Origin: Apus apus
Taxonomy: Eukaryota; Chordata; Aves; Apodiformes; Apodidae
Length of the DNA: 64,000 nucleotides
Direction: 5' to 3'
NCBI RefSeq assembly: GCF_020740795.1
Contig: NC_067291.1
Location: 13,086,780-13,150,779 of the forward strand
The notes under the pieces: generated by a model
Told to the model about the DNA's origin: nothing
Database searches by the model: none
What the model saw: only the letters and a program-made list of their open reading frames with translations
Shown: piece after piece, positions 40,601 through 55,589 of the stretch
Numbering within the stretch: position 1 is the first letter of the stretch
Layout: each line of letters opens with the position of its first letter
Position numbers and translations under genes: made by a program

Positions 40601-43600
40601 GAGAGGGTCGTGCTGAAGACATGTGTGGAACCACTTGTTTCAGGAGCACAGCAAGCATAAGGCAATAGGAGAACTGTTAGCCAAAAACAGGCATTGAAAA
40701 TGTAAGAGAGCAGAGATCCAAGTATGATGGTTCCTGCCACTGCACTTCAGACATGCCTCTCCTGTACACATCTACCAGTGCAGGAGGACAAAGGCCAAGA
40801 TGACACAGCACTGTGCCTCAGGGATTTTTCTTCCTCACCACTGCATGGTAGGAATCAAACATCCACAAGCAGAGCAGCCTGACTGTCCCCATCTCAGCAA
40901 GCATGAACAGCAAGAGATTACTGAACAGATGTTTTAAGGGGAAGGAAGACCTCCCCTCACCCTAGTTCTTGGCTCAGCTTCAGATTTTGTTTCAAAACTG
41001 TGCATAGTTCCTTGTGTAGGAAGACCCATAGTATTGCTGAGCCTGACCACCACATAAGTCAGTAAAGGAGGGCTGTCCCTGGAACTGCACCCTTGGAAAT
41101 GCTGCAAGAGGGGTGAGCTGCTCCTGTACCCCAACCCTGCTGAGCAGCCCCAGCCCTCCAAGTCAGATCAGCTCATCCATCTGATGGAAAAAACAAGAAT
41201 ATTGGATTGGAGAGCTTGCTGATCTGACAGAAGATCAGCCCTAGAGAGCTGACATACAGTGCAAAGGAAGTGACAAAGCTAAAAATAGGATCACCCTCTT
41301 CAGGGGCAGCTAGCCCTTGATGAGCACCAAGCCTACTGTAAAATACATCCTCAGTGCCTCTATCCATAATTTCAAAACCGGTCTCCCAGCTTTGCTCCAA
41401 TACAAAACCTGAAACTTCATAGCTGAAGTGTCAACAAGGTCTTGGGATCAATATGGATACATGTATGTCCTGCTCAGTTTAAGGTGTCAAAAAACAAACG
41501 TGAAGCTTGTAAAGCTGCTGGAAATACCTCTGGGCTCTGCCTGTTCCCCCGAGCTGTGCTTGCACATTCATAGGGTCATCCTGTTACTCTGAATACAGAA
41601 TTGGTCCATTTTAAAAGACAAACAACCAAACTCTTTACAATATTTTAAGCATGTTCCCTGCTTTGCTTTACAGTTGAGTTGTATAACCAGTTGCACGAGC
41701 ACTAATGAGAAGGAAGTGCACTAGAGGGAAGGGCAAGAGCCTTATACAACCCCTCAGCGCAGCCCCAGAACACCCACTGTGTTGAAGATTAAGGAATAAA
41801 TGGCCTCTTTTTGTATTAGCTAAAAATTGCTAAGCTTAAGATAAAATTACCTCTGATAATTTTTCTTCTCAAAAATATTTACTGCCACAAGAAACATCAG
41901 AGCACACAGCTTTGCAGGCTAAGTCCTTTTCTACCCCTTCCCTGTTACTCCTGCCATACACAAATTCATGCATCCATAAGATGTGCCAACTGCTGCTGCT
42001 GCTACAGGTCCTACCATTCATTCACCCCTCATTAGTGCACGTCCTCAGAGTACACCATTCTCTGTACCAAGCAAAAACCACAATAAATCATATTAAGGAC
42101 ATTCCTGATTATAAAATGTATAGAACTGAAGCTGCAGAAACACTAAAGTAGGGTAAGTCTTTGGGATACCAGGTTCTCTGGGAAAAGAGCTGCCTCTTTC
42201 AATACTCCACAAATCAAGTAACAAAATACTTGTGTATGTTGCACACTTCCCCACAGAGGCACTATGATACTGGTCTTTCTTCCTACTTTTTTTTCCTTTT
42301 AATTAAAATGTTTACAGGCTACTAGTTCCAAAAAACTGATACCCTAGCTTTATAGGCTTCAAATGTTAATCAGTAAGATCAGAGAGAGCAGCATTTAGCA
42401 GGATTAAACACACAAGGTTTAGAAATAATCTCTTTTCCCCCTCCCCCTCTCAACAAGACAAAAAAAAAATTCCACACAGAGGACAGCCTTCCCTTCATCT
42501 GTCTTCCCCAAAGAAAATGGTCTCTTGAATTCTAGTTGTCCCCTACTTGAAGCTGTGACAGGAAAAGTGAGCAGATCTTCACATTTGCTACTCCAGCTCA
42601 AGTACAGTCTCATGTTTGGCAAACACGCCTAAAAATCCTGACTGCTATGGGAAGGATCCCTCCCAAATGCTAACGCTGAAGCAGAAGAGACCACCCAAAC
42701 AGCATTCTGCTTCAGCTGCAATACCAAACCAGTCTGAACCATACCTCGAAAATGCTTCTCAAAAAACAAAGCAGAACACTTAGTGTAAGCTACTCTCTTC
42801 ACTGTCAAAGATGAATGCATTGAGAGATTTCAGCTGACAATCACCTCGAAGGATAAATCCCATTTTTAACAAGTGATTAAAAAACTCCCCTCTTTTATCA
42901 TAATCACCTTTACAAGGAAGTAGTTCAGCACTGACTAAAGTAGCACCAGTACTAATGGCCATTTTCCCTTTGTGCTAATTAAGCAAGGAAGAAACTGCAA
43001 AAATAATGATTTCTGCTGCTTAAACATAAAAAACTTCATCCCAGGCACAAATAAAAGCCAGGTATGAAGTTGTGCAGACAAAAATGCATTCCATTTTAGA
43101 GCACGTAGTGGTATAGATGTGATACCACCTCTATCACCATTTGAAAAGGCATGTTGGTACAAAAAAACAACAAATAGGAAATTAATTCCTCTACAGGCTT
43201 ATGAAAGCAAATGGCAAATAAAGGCCTAAGAGCAGAGCTCTGTTAAATCTTGCTGTAGACCTTACCAAAGCACAATTTGCAGAGACACAGCTGCTCAGGT
43301 GAAGCAGGACACTACTAGGGGTATAAAGCACTAGATTCACAAATTAATAGCAACTTACAGAACAGTCTTGTTTTCTTTTTACTCTGTTGTTCTCTCCCAA
43401 AAGGCCCCAATTTACATTCACTGAGCAGTCATTTGTAGCTGCTTTAAGGCATTACCATGTCCCAGCAACTTGCTATGGAGCCAAAAAGAACTGGCAGATT
43501 TGAATAGGGGCCTCAGTCATTACAGTTCAGCCCAGTTTGCTGGTTGCAGTCAGACATGTCATTTCATCCACAGCTCACCCTGGCTAAAACACTACAGCTG

Positions 43601-46600
43601 GTTCAGATTTGCCAGCATAGCTACATGTGTAGTTACACTCTGACCCAGTTTCATCAGAATGCTTTGAGTTAAAAAAAGTGAATATGGTTAAGGACAACTA
43701 TGCAAGCAGATCTGTAAGGGCAGTGACCTCTTTGTTCTTGTAGCAGCAGAACACACAGCTGCTGCATTTTTCAAAACACAGGAGTTATCCAACTTCCTCA
43801 GCACCAAGAGAATCCATGCATTTTAAAGCTTTCAATTCATTCCAGTAGGCCTCCAGTTTTCTTCCTGCTCACAACTGAACAGTTTTAAGTTGCAATTTGA
43901 ACTACTGAAGCAGAACTTACAAAATTACTTAATATCAAAACCAAAGTGTTTGAACTAGCGACCAGAGACTTAAATATGTTCTCTCAACTCACTTGACAAG
44001 TTACCAATATCTAATTGTGTTCCAGTTTATTCCTGTTGGAACAGCTTTTTATTTTTGTTTCATGCATAGGCTTATTTTAGGCTAAAATCAAGCACTTTTA
44101 TTAGACACTCTCAGCAGAAACTTTACAAAAACATGGAAAGAGTTACTGAAGTCTTTTTCTTCACTTCTAGTCAGCAAGTTCAAATCCTTCAGTACAAGAC
44201 TTCATATATAAGAAAAATCTGGACCCTCAAGAAAGCTACATTCCCTGTACAGCATAAATCCCAGATTTGAGATAGAAGACAGACTGTGGAGAGTCATGTT
44301 GAGGGGAAAAAAGAGCCACAAATATGAGAGAAAGTTCAGAAAAGAGAATGTTCAGGTCTTAGGAAGAAGGAACATCAGCAACTTTCATAATTAATCTGAG
44401 CCAGAATATCATACTACCAATGTTACATCATTATACAAGCCAGGAACACTTGGTATAGACAAAGCCTCCAGTGTATATTGCAAACTACAGCTGTCTGCTC
44501 TTGTACTCAAGGTTAGAAGGGAACAAGAGAACATTTCACTATAACCTCTTCACTCTTACTAGGCAAGAACAAAGACACACAGATTGTATGCTGGTATCAA
44601 GAAGATCACTAATAATAAGGATTCAGCTTTCTATGCTTGTCTGCATACACTATTAATAGATGTCACTTTGAAAGCATAATTACTATTTGTGGCCATGCTC
44701 AACCTTTGCAAAGCACGAATGACTAGAACCAAAGATTAACTGCTGTAAAACAGACTATCTTAGAAACTCTCATTAACTCATGTAAATGCATCAAAGTACT
44801 TGCAGTGACCACTTCAAGTCTACAAACAAAATCAAGAAGTATAAGCAACTTATTTAATTTCCAGACATTCTAGTACAGTGACCATACCAAATAAAGGGTT
44901 AATTCCATGAAGTTCACTAGCAGGAGTAATCACTTTTTGTTTACATGGGATTTCAAAGAGGCAAAGTACAGACAAAAAGAGTTTCATGAAAGTGTTGGAA
45001 TTCCAGAAAGCTGCCACACAGAGCTACCAGCTTTCACTATCTGATGGTGGGGCTTTTGGGGGAATGACCACTATTTTATGCTGAAGCATCTAGTAACTGC
45101 TGTGGGATCCAAGATACTTAGTGCAGCACTCTTCATAAAGCCTTGAAGAATTTTCCTCCTATTTATCATGTATTTCAATTTGAGCCTAAAAAAGTAGCAA
45201 ACCACAACTCAAGATATCAAGGATTATCACTGTTGGTACATTGAAGCATGTATATTTGGGACCCTTAGTTGTTCAAGACTAACACTGCAACACCACTAGA
45301 ATTAGGGCCTTGCATATGACAGCATCCAAACTTTGTGAAATTCAAAGAAACACCATTTTTCCTCTTAGAAAACTTAACAGCCTCTTATTTACTTCTTATT
45401 CCCCAATAGGGCAATACACTTGTGAGCAACCCCAGTTAATCCTGGAAACTCCAGTCCAGAGAAGTGTGGAGATACCTTCCAGAAATAGCACCATTAGCTT
45501 CTGTCTCTTCAGTGATGACTATCAGAAAATCTAAGCTGACAAAGCCTCCTTTTTGGAGAGGTCAACCTGAATGCAACTGAAAAAAACCCCACCAAACCAA
45601 AACCCAAACACACCACAGAAGTCACTTCTCCTGTTCAAAAGGAGAACCAGCAAATAACCACTGGAGCTGGATATGCTTGTTTACAGCAAGACAAAACAGG
45701 GACCTTCAATAAACACTGAAAGCACTGAGAGCAACACAGTAACTATAGCTGTTCTGTACAAAGTAGAGACAATTTCTGAGAGAATTACAGACCAACAAAA
45801 GTGAGCATGAGAAAACAGCATACCACATGTTTTGGGAAGCTGTTTTTGTACTGGTATCTCTGGGAGAATCATTGTGAGAGAAGTCCAAGAAGCATACCTG
45901 AGGAATGCAGAGAAGACAGTGGCCAGCCACTCCACTGTCCATGCTGTCCTACCCAAAGCATTGCATGTCCATACACAAGCCACAGGGGAGACCAAAGCAT
46001 TTTTCTCCCAAAATGTAAGGCTGTACTTACTCTTGTTAGGCTACTCAGATCACCCAAGATTTAAGGCTAGAGACAGACAGGCTAAGCAGGTCCATTTTTG
46101 GAAGATGGCTGTCTCCATGACAAGAACGTCAGACAAACCTTACATAAAGTTACATTAGGAGTTGTAGGTTCCATCACAAATAACTGAGCATGCTTTTAGG
46201 TAGGGTTTGCTCTGGCATCTCTGCTCTAGAGGAGTAGGAATTCAGGAGCTACACCCATTAGAAAAAAATCAAACCATCTCAGTAATCTCTTGTCAGCCAG
46301 CAGTCTGCTGTGTCAGCTCTCACAAACCACAGTTTTCATCAAGTGTGGGTGAACCGGTGTCAGGCTGCACTAGTTGCGGACACTGTGAGAGGAGTCCTTT
46401 TCTTTCCCCTAGAATTTGTTCTCTCTCATAGCCGTATTTTGTCATTAAGGTGCCTAAACCAAAGACTGCAGGAATCCTCAAGCTGCTCTCCCTATTTCTA
46501 CAAAGCCCTACAAATGTAGAGTTTACTTGAAATCTGTCAAATTACAAAAATGCCTTATTTTAAAATGCTCTATAGAAGAGAAGAAAGCTACTCTGAAACA

Positions 46601-49600
46601 GATAGAACAAGATTCTGCTTTCTTTGGCATCATGTACTGAAGCTGACCATCTCAGAAATCAAAGGTTTTGTAAAACTAGAATCAGGAGATTCTAAAGTTC
46701 TCTACATTCCTTTAAGATACCAGACCAAAGTTCAAGGGACGCAAGAGGGCGAAAGATAAACCATATTTGATGCTGTAATTTAAAAACAGGTTTGGCTTTA
46801 CAAACTGATGAAAAATAATATGTAAGAAGGATTCAAACACTTAAAAGATTACCCACATAATTACTGAAAGAACAGATACAGATTCAGTAATCACTTCTTT
46901 TCAGCTTCAGTGAATAATCTTCTCTCAATACAGCCTAAGTTTCACTTATTTTAAGCATATCAAACCCAGAAGAGATAAAAGCCGCTCTAACACGAGTTCC
47001 CAAAATAGACAGCTTCTTGTTAACAAAACACCTGTTGCTGAGAACTGACAGTAAGCACAAAACACATTATAATTTGTTTTTGTAAACAGCACTATGTAGA
47101 ATTTTAATTAGCTTATAATGCTACAGTTCTACACGGGTCTAATGTTAAGGGAGGTGCTGCTCTAATATCAGGGTTCCTAGCTGTTAATAAATAAAACCAT
47201 CATCATCATCATTTCTGGTAGGGCATCTTGAATTCAACTTAACTTCCAAGAACACTGTGATTATCATACATGATGTGTTGCTCTATTTAAAATTATGCAC
47301 TATGTCTAATTTAAGTGTTCAAAATTATACAATACCCTTACTGTGGTTTGATGGGGAACTCAACCTAAAGCTAAAGCCTGACCAAACAAGGGTATTTAAG
47401 GACAAGTTCTCAGCAGAAGAGGTATGATGTTCCCTGTGGCAAAGCTACATTCCTCATCTTTTGCAGTGTACTTAAATTTAGCCAAGGGACTCAAAGGTGC
47501 TACTTTGTTTTAACCCTAATGCTATTCTAGGGATTTTGGTTGTTGGGTTTTTTTGCTCCTTAATTATTATTTCAATCACTGGGGAAGCTACATGATCCCA
47601 AACAAGTTACTGCATGTCATAATACTAAAAGCTATCACCCTGCACAAAGCATAGGAAAATACACAGCTGATCAGCAGCCACCATGCTGGGTAACTGATAT
47701 TTATCCATCACTTTAATAAATTGTCAAGTTTCACTGAAGATACAAATATAGCAACTGGTCTCAATATGTTTTGTATCTTTCCTTAGTCTCCTCTCAGCTG
47801 TCACCTTATACTGCCTGAAACGCCACAACATGTACACATCCAAGTGCAACCGATACACATTTTCATGCAACCAGCGCAGTTGTTTCATGACACAGGTAAC
47901 TTCAAGCTTTAGGTACTTCTGCAAGTGTTGCTGGGCCAGAAATTGATTTACCTTTAAGACTTCATTCTTCAAAAATTGGGGTTGGTTCCTCATCTATGGC
48001 ACAGCTCCACAGCTTTGTGCCAGAAGAGTCAAGGTCAGTGTGCTGCAAGCAGGTGAAACTAGCTAGCTAGTATCAGAACTCAATTCTAAAGCCACACTCA
48101 CAGTATAAGCCAAGGAAAAAATACACGGATCACCAGGAGGTCAGAGTTAAAATCAAGTAAGAGTTGTCTTGTGTCAGCTTTAACAATCCAAGATAGTGTC
48201 AGATTCACAGGAAAGGGGCTAAGGAATGATCAGGAATTTGCCATGTGAGACACTCTCTTTTCTGAAGGTTTCCAAAACTACACCACATGCTCAGATGGAG
48301 AGGTCATTACACTGTTTAGGAAAAGCCTAAAAATGATTGGAAGAAACTTGATCGAGGACAACTGGCATTTTTCCCGCTGCCATCACGGCACATAAAATAG
48401 GGTTGTTTTTTTATACTTCTCTCCTAAGCTCATAGAGAACAGACTGCATGTATTTCATTTTTTCTCAACTGACAAGAAAGCAGAGCTGACAGCTTTCGAG
48501 TAGAAGCCTGCATTGCAAACATTGTGCTTCAATGTGCAATCAAAGATGCCTACTAATACACCAGGTATAAACCTCTAAACTGCCTTTCTGATGATCAAGT
48601 TTGATATTCATTCTGTTTTCAGACAAGAAGCAGCTATGTGAGCATGCACTTCTAGTACAATGTCTCCCCCACTTACTGTCCAGAACACTTAGATCAGCAA
48701 GTTAAGAGCACAATAGCCTAAAAATAGCATGGCTGGATGCCACTGTCTCCTCATTTATTACGATGGTACCTTTGTACAGAGTTCTTTCTACAATTCTACA
48801 TAGAAAAATAAAGCCAAAAATGGCTTTAAGGGAGGAACTTGGATCCAAAAGGGCAAAGTTGTTAAGTAGTGCCATGGGATTCCCTCCTTTTCCTCAAGCC
48901 ACAAAATGAAATTTACATTTTTAGAAACATTTTGAACCATAACTGACTTATCTTTTTACCCTCTTGCAATAGTGATTGTATTCTGCCAGAGAACAGATCA
49001 ACACGTGACAGAGCAACAACAGCACTTTCTAGAGAAAGAAAAATTCACGACATGAAGAAGTAGGCAAACATTGAAAACACAAGCCAGATCTCTCTCTTCA
49101 ATCATTTTCCTTGGCATACTAGAGCCTGTATCACACTTTAGCATGGATGAAGAGGGAACAAAATCTGCTCACAAGATAGTGGAACCTCAGCTGCCAGCAA
49201 GGTGTGGTTTTCTATCATGATGTTTATTCCCTTCCATACACAAACACCTGCCAATGGAGCTTCTATCAGTAAACAATGGAAAAAGGGCACAATATATTCC
49301 CTTTTGTTATGAAATAAGGTCAGAAACAAGAGGGCAATCAGCAAGACCAGTGTCCTTCAGCTTGGCCTCAAGATGCATTCATAGGCACAGCAACTTCAGC
49401 TAACTGGCCTAATTTCACAAGTACCATGGTCTTGCTTTGGCTTGAAAAAAACAAAATCCCCATGCCCTAACACTGTCTCCCAGAAAAAACTCTTCTGTCC
49501 TACACTTCTTTCCTGAAGACAAAAAAAAAATTCCAGAGTACTGTTGAAGAATATCTGCATCTCTAATTTTAACCCATAACCCTGAGTTTCAAGAGAAGAC

Positions 49601-52600
49601 ATTCCCATTTTAAAAAGTAACTTGACACTGCTTAAGTAAACCCAGCAACATTGCAACGAGCATTTTACACTTCATGTGCCACCTTGTGTAAGTTTCCCAG
49701 ATAGAGCTATCAGGCCACACAAAGAAGTTTCAATAAATGGTTCATCTCAGGCCTTGACAGTCTGAGAAATTAAAGCGTCAGAGCTGCAGCAAGGACAGAG
49801 GTATTCCTCAACAGGGCAGACTGATATTTCAAGGATTCTGATTGTGCAGTGGGCAATCTGAGGTAGAAGATAGGAAGCTAAGTAGGCAGCAACTAATCAG
49901 GGATTTATTTAAATGCAGAATGACTAGGTATAAACTTAAGACCATGGGTCAGTAACATTATGACTTTGCAGAATAATAGGCTAAATCCTGCCATAAGAAA
50001 GACCCCAGGTAGCAATCAGAAGTTTCAAAGATACCAAGTTAGTTAGAAGCAAATGCAAGAAGGTGACACAATCAACTAAGTGACTAAAGTGTGAAATTAC
50101 TTCGTTGTTGTTTACAAAAAAAATGTTTACAGCCAGTCTATTACTCCACTGCTACACACAGACTTTTAAATCACAATCAAAGTGCTAAGTCAAGTTTGAC
50201 TAGACTTATGAGGAAGGCAAAAAACCCCCTTGTACGACTGCCAGGCCCATGCACAACAAATCAAATACTCCTTGATCTCAGCCTCAGCCCCTGCACAGTT
50301 TGTCACACTCAGCTGACAATTTGTTTGTTATGCAACTAATAATACACTTACCTTGACCTATTGTTACTAATGCCACCTTCCTCCTCTCCCAGGATACTTT
50401 AAACAAACCCCATGAAAATACACTGATATTCAAAACAATCCTATTGAGCAATTCTGAAGTCTCTTCCCTACAAAGCATTCCAGCCAAGTCCTTCCAGATT
50501 ACTAACTTGCAAAAAAAAAAAGTGGTAATCAAATGTTTTTGATACAATAAAAACCTAAAATATTTACTTTTCTAGTTACTGTTCACTTGGACAAGAACAT
50601 GTGTTTGATAACTAATTCTAATTAATACCTACAAAATCGCTTTACTCTTGGACTTAACACCAATACCCAACAGCATGTCATACTAGCATGATATCTGGAT
50701 AACATAATCCTAAGATCATAAGAAGTCTGGTGACGTTCACTTAGAAAACTCTCCTGTATTTGCAACAAAAGCTACCTTGTAAGCTTCTTACCTGATTCTG
50801 AAGGGCTAGGAGGAAGAACAATCTCCAAATGTTTAAATTTATCACTCAAAAGAGCACCACTTCTTTTGCCCCTACCTTGACAATGGTGCAGATTCCAAGG
50901 CAAGGTGCTTCTGTCACACAGAAAACATTCTGCCAGCTGGTAACGCTCTATTGCATTAAGGCCTCAATTTGATATATGATTTTAGAAAAGTATCTGAAAT
51001 TCTTTGTAGATAATCACATCCTTCTCTGTAGTCTCTTATGTCCCCTGCCACCCCATCTTCAAAAATAGCATGATCAACAACTTGTTAAGTGTTTCCTTCT
51101 GACAATCTAACTCAAACATGGCCTCTTGTGTGAAAAGGCATTAGTATGTCTAACTTAGGTACAGAAATTGTATGTTTTGCCTGCAGAATCAGTGGTTCTC
51201 TCTCGGTTCTCACCTCCAAGTGTAATTTAAAACCTTAAGTGGAAAATATCTGCCTTCCCCATGCAATATTCTGCTTTCATCAGCCCAATTACATTCAATG
51301 GCACACACACAAGAACTGTCTAGCCTCCTGCCTTGTTCAAGCTAAGGGTGAAAACTTCAGTCTGTGTTTCAAAAAAACATATCTAATGGAAAACGTTTAA
51401 GCAAGCCAAAAGCACCTCACTTGTTCTCAAAACTACTGCTATTAAGCTCCCCCTCTAATTTGATTAAATTTGTACGTTTCCCTAGTCCTTTCACAAAAAT
51501 AAAAATACATTAGCATCAAAAATCACATGCCACACCAGTGTGGTGTTGTCTTCAACCCTGGACTCGTTAAACTGTTCAGGTGGTTGCCAGGGCCTGCCAA
51601 GGCAGCCACACTGTTTATAGTTTAGTTCTCCAGATACAGGATTCTGCACTTCAGACTGACAAATACCATATCCTGAAGGTTAGAGTCCTGTGATACAAAT
51701 ACATCCTAACAGGACAGAATGGCTGAGCAGGGGTGGTCTTCAGTGTGGAGACAGTTTCAGCTTCTGCAAGATTACTGAACCATTATGTGAAAGGAAAAGC
51801 TGTGCATTTAGTAAAACTGCTGCTTAAGATGGAGTTATTTTTAGGAAATACTCCAACATGAGTGTTCATCTGTCTAAGTAATACTCAAAAGATTGTCTTC
51901 TAAACAGAGCAGAAGATGAATCAAGTTAGGATTTAACTCAGTTTCTCTCTTAATGGATAATAGCCAAAAAAGTTACTTCTCAAAAGAAAAAATCCTCAGT
52001 TTCTGTCAACAACTGGAGAAAGAGCAAGAAAACAACTTCATTGAGGAGAAATTATTTTTGCACTGTCAAAGCTTTGTTTTTGCTAATCTCTATTTAGTTC
52101 AAAAGCCCTATAAACACAGTTGGAAGAAGGGATCTGTTAAAAATATATCACCCCACCCCTTCAATTAAGGGCTGAGAAGCTTATGACACATCTGAGACAC
52201 CCAACAAGAACAGAGAAGAAGGACTTAATGTTCCTGATTTTTCTAAAGATGAAGAAAAAAAAAAGGCAGGTTTAAAATTCTTAAACTTTTCATGCCTCTG
52301 TTAAATGGATTTTAAAGCAAGGACAAATCCAAGCTATTTTTATTCCTTTGTAGGTCATGTGTAATTAACTGCTTATTTTCACAAAACCTTATTACAGTGT
52401 AAACATCACTGGCCAAATCATCTGCCCCACCCAGAGTGAGCTCCACACCACAGGAGGCCAACTATCTCCAGGAGGAGCCCTTGTATCTGCACCAGAGGGC
52501 TGTCCCTCCAGTACCAACCTTCCCTGCACCAGAACCACAGCCATGATCAACAGCTCCAGAATTCCCCTTCACCACATCTGTCCTAGAAACTGCAAGCAAA

Positions 52601-55540
52601 CTAGTTAACAGGCCTAACCCCAGGTCTACAACTATGGGCAGATGTTCCTTCTTAGATATAGGTGAAACTCTCCAAGATGACACTGTTCCTCCCCCTCATT
52701 CTCTTCTGCCTTGGGCACACAGCAATTAGCAGAAATTATCACTAAACCACTTGGGAAATAGGGGAAGGCAGGGGAGGGGAAAGAGCCAGTTGGGTTGGCT
52801 CGAGCCACTAATTTAAAACAATTTAAGCTGCCTAGTTGACTTTGCCTTCAGTGCTCACACCACCCACTCTGCTGTGTCTAGCAGAGGGCACTCAACAAGC
52901 AGGGATCTGGAGCTCACGTCACTGCAGGATGGACGTCTGCCCTCCCCAGGGCAGCCAGCGTGTTTTACAGAGATCATCCCATCCCAGGATGCAGCCTTCT
53001 CTAAATAGTATTAAACACAACCAGAGCACAGGGTTAGCATCCCAGCACGTGGTGGGCCACTCGTTTCACAACACTAGGAAGTGCCACCAGTAGCTGGTGA
53101 ATTGTAGAGCACAGATCCCCTTTGCCTCAAACAGTGGAGATAAAATTCAGTCCTGCATTTTGTACACAATTTTACAATCACTTTAGGAGTCTCTTATTCA
53201 CAGAGATATATATTCCATCCTGGCACAAGAAGCAAGACACATAAACCCCACAGCACACACACAACACATTCACAGTGTTTAAGGTCTGCAGATGGAGCAT
53301 GTGCAGGAAAAGGTTTTATGAACAAGAAGTGCTGGAACAACCAATGGTTGTGTGGGGACCACACGGGTCCTGCCAGCGACGGCTTTGTATGCAGGCAAGA
53401 AACATTTGCTGTAGCCTGAATACAGAAGTTGTACAGCTGTGCCAGCAAAGTGGTGTGTTTATCCTTAAGGGCAGATTTGCTTTCTGCAAACAGCCTGCAT
53501 TAGAATACATACATGTGGCAAGAGAGTTGAGCATCTCACTTCTGTGCAGGATAAATCAGGAAATTTGTCCCAGAAAATTAACTCTTTTCTAACTAAGCTG
53601 GGGGCCAGAGGGGACCTGAGAAGAACAGCTACTCAGACATCAAGCACCAAGTTGCCTCATGTTTTCAGCTTTTTTCCTATTCTAAGCAAAGCCAATTTTT
53701 GGCTAAACATAGTATTTAACACCACACAATACTTTAGTTTGCTACCTTGTACTTAAGCAAGTCTGATACACATACTCATAATACAACTTTATAGAAATTA
53801 TAGCAAACTATACTATTATTCTTGCTCTCACCTCAGACATCTGATCTAGCCACTCAGTCTAGGCCCAGCATCACTTGTAAATCAAGAAACTTAAAATCCA
53901 GGCATTTACACACTTACATATCCCAGTCTTGGATATCTCCTCCAATACCCAAGATCTGGCCCACCTCTCAGTGAGGAAACCATATTTAGTCACAGCTCAT
54001 TCTACAGTAGTATTTCCATGGTTTAAATACAAACTAGAATGTTAAAAACATTGCTATAAAAGATAAAAAACAGATAGCAAGGGTGAAGTAGTAATTCAGA
54101 CCTACAAGCCACTGAAGCATGGCAAGATGCCAGCATGTCAAGACACTCAGACATACATAAAAATAATCCATACCCAGCATTTTGGGAGAAAACAAAACTC
54201 AATGGAAAACTGAAAGAATGAGGTATACTTTAATCATCATACTTGCTAACATTCAGTAAAGGTCTAAACAATTGCTTTCCACTAGCACTTTGAAAATTTT
54301 CCTGTTTTCACATCCATTCTTCTATCATCTTGACTAATCATACAACCCCCAAACTCCTTAGACTCAACAAGTATTAAGACCATGAGTATTTCTTCCCAAT
54401 TCCCAGCAGCAGCTGTACACAGACAAGTATTTTTTTAAAAAAACAGGAGGCATTCAGGGAAGAAAATACATTCACCATTCTGAAAGCATTATTCTGAATG
54501 TGACCTCACTAAGACACTTCTCAAAGACACAAAGAATGACAATTAAAAGAAAGTCTCCATCCTCATTAGAAACCCCCCCCACCCCGCTTCCTGACTCGCC
54601 ACTTCCTGCTCTCCTCCCTCTCACCCTATCCCATGCCACCCACGGCAAATCGTACTTTTCCTGTTCCTGAAGACCTCTCAGATGCAGAAAGTGTCACTAA
54701 AAATACCACTTAAGATAAATCTGGTACAGAAACTGAAAATAATCCCCCCTCAGAGAAAACACCTGCTATCTTCAGGCAATACAGGATTCAAAAGAGCTGC
54801 TGACCAATTCTGAAGGCAGAAATCTGGCCCCATTTATGGTTTTTCTTTTGGTTCCAAGGTAGTAGCTGCAACACAGGGCAATAACACTTAATTTTCCTGC
54901 CTGTGTTTATAGTCAGAGCTCTCACAGACCCAGATAACTCTGCAATACTGATTTTTAAAAAGAGAAAAATTGCAGTGCTTTACATAATTTTTTACATATC
55001 TTTGTTCCACAGGCTAAAGACTTGCGAGACATTCATCTCAACAAGAACAAATACACAGACAACAGCACAGCAGTCTTCAGTGATGCAACAAAAGACAATT
55101 TAAGACAAATGACTTCGAGCAAATGCTATCACTGAATAATCCCACAGCAGCTGTCATAATTAGTTAGCCCAAATCTCATCAGAATCAGAGAAGTTAAGAG
55201 TTAAAATCGAGCTCCCTTCCTGTAACATTGTGTAACTCCAAAGCAGCAGCAGCATTATCCTCGTTATTTTAGAATTAACATTTCTCCGCAAGATACGGTG
55301 GAACGACTCAATCCTTCCACGCAAAACCACCCCGGTGCAAGCCAACAGATGACAAAAGAAACTCGGTCAAGTTTGAGCCTCTCAACACCTTATTTCCTGT
55401 CTAAAGAGCCCTTTTGTTCTGCTTCCCTGCATAAATGTTAATATCCTGCCATCATTAGAAAACGAAACAAGGAAAAAAAAAAAAAGCCCCACGCACATGA
55501 ACTTCACTGCCCCGGAGGGCGAAATAACGCCACACGACGC
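37603..55540 (-). other. ZFAND6: ZFAND6 5' intronic DNA, distal part (18 kb)
   Basis: No gene recognised. It is AT-rich with few repeats. A (CAT)4 run lies at about 47199-47213, and a helical-looking ORF at 47724-47993 (minus) is listed separately. Further non-coding ZFAND6 exons may hide here but cannot be told from sequence alone. Confidence 0.65.
47724..47993 (-). other. Unassigned 89-codon ORF with coding-like composition
   Basis: The ORF begins with ATG directly after an in-frame TAG and codes a basic, Leu-rich, probably helical protein (for example KQLRWLHENVYRLHLDVYML). I do not recognise it. It lacks the low-complexity look of the other chance ORFs. Options are a decayed retroelement or processed-gene fragment, an unrecognised exon, or chance. 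No signal peptide or zinc motif is visible. Confidence 0.2.
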
Positions 55541-55589
55541 GATTAGAACCGGAAAATTCCTACCAACAGAATCTTCCCAATTTTCTGTT

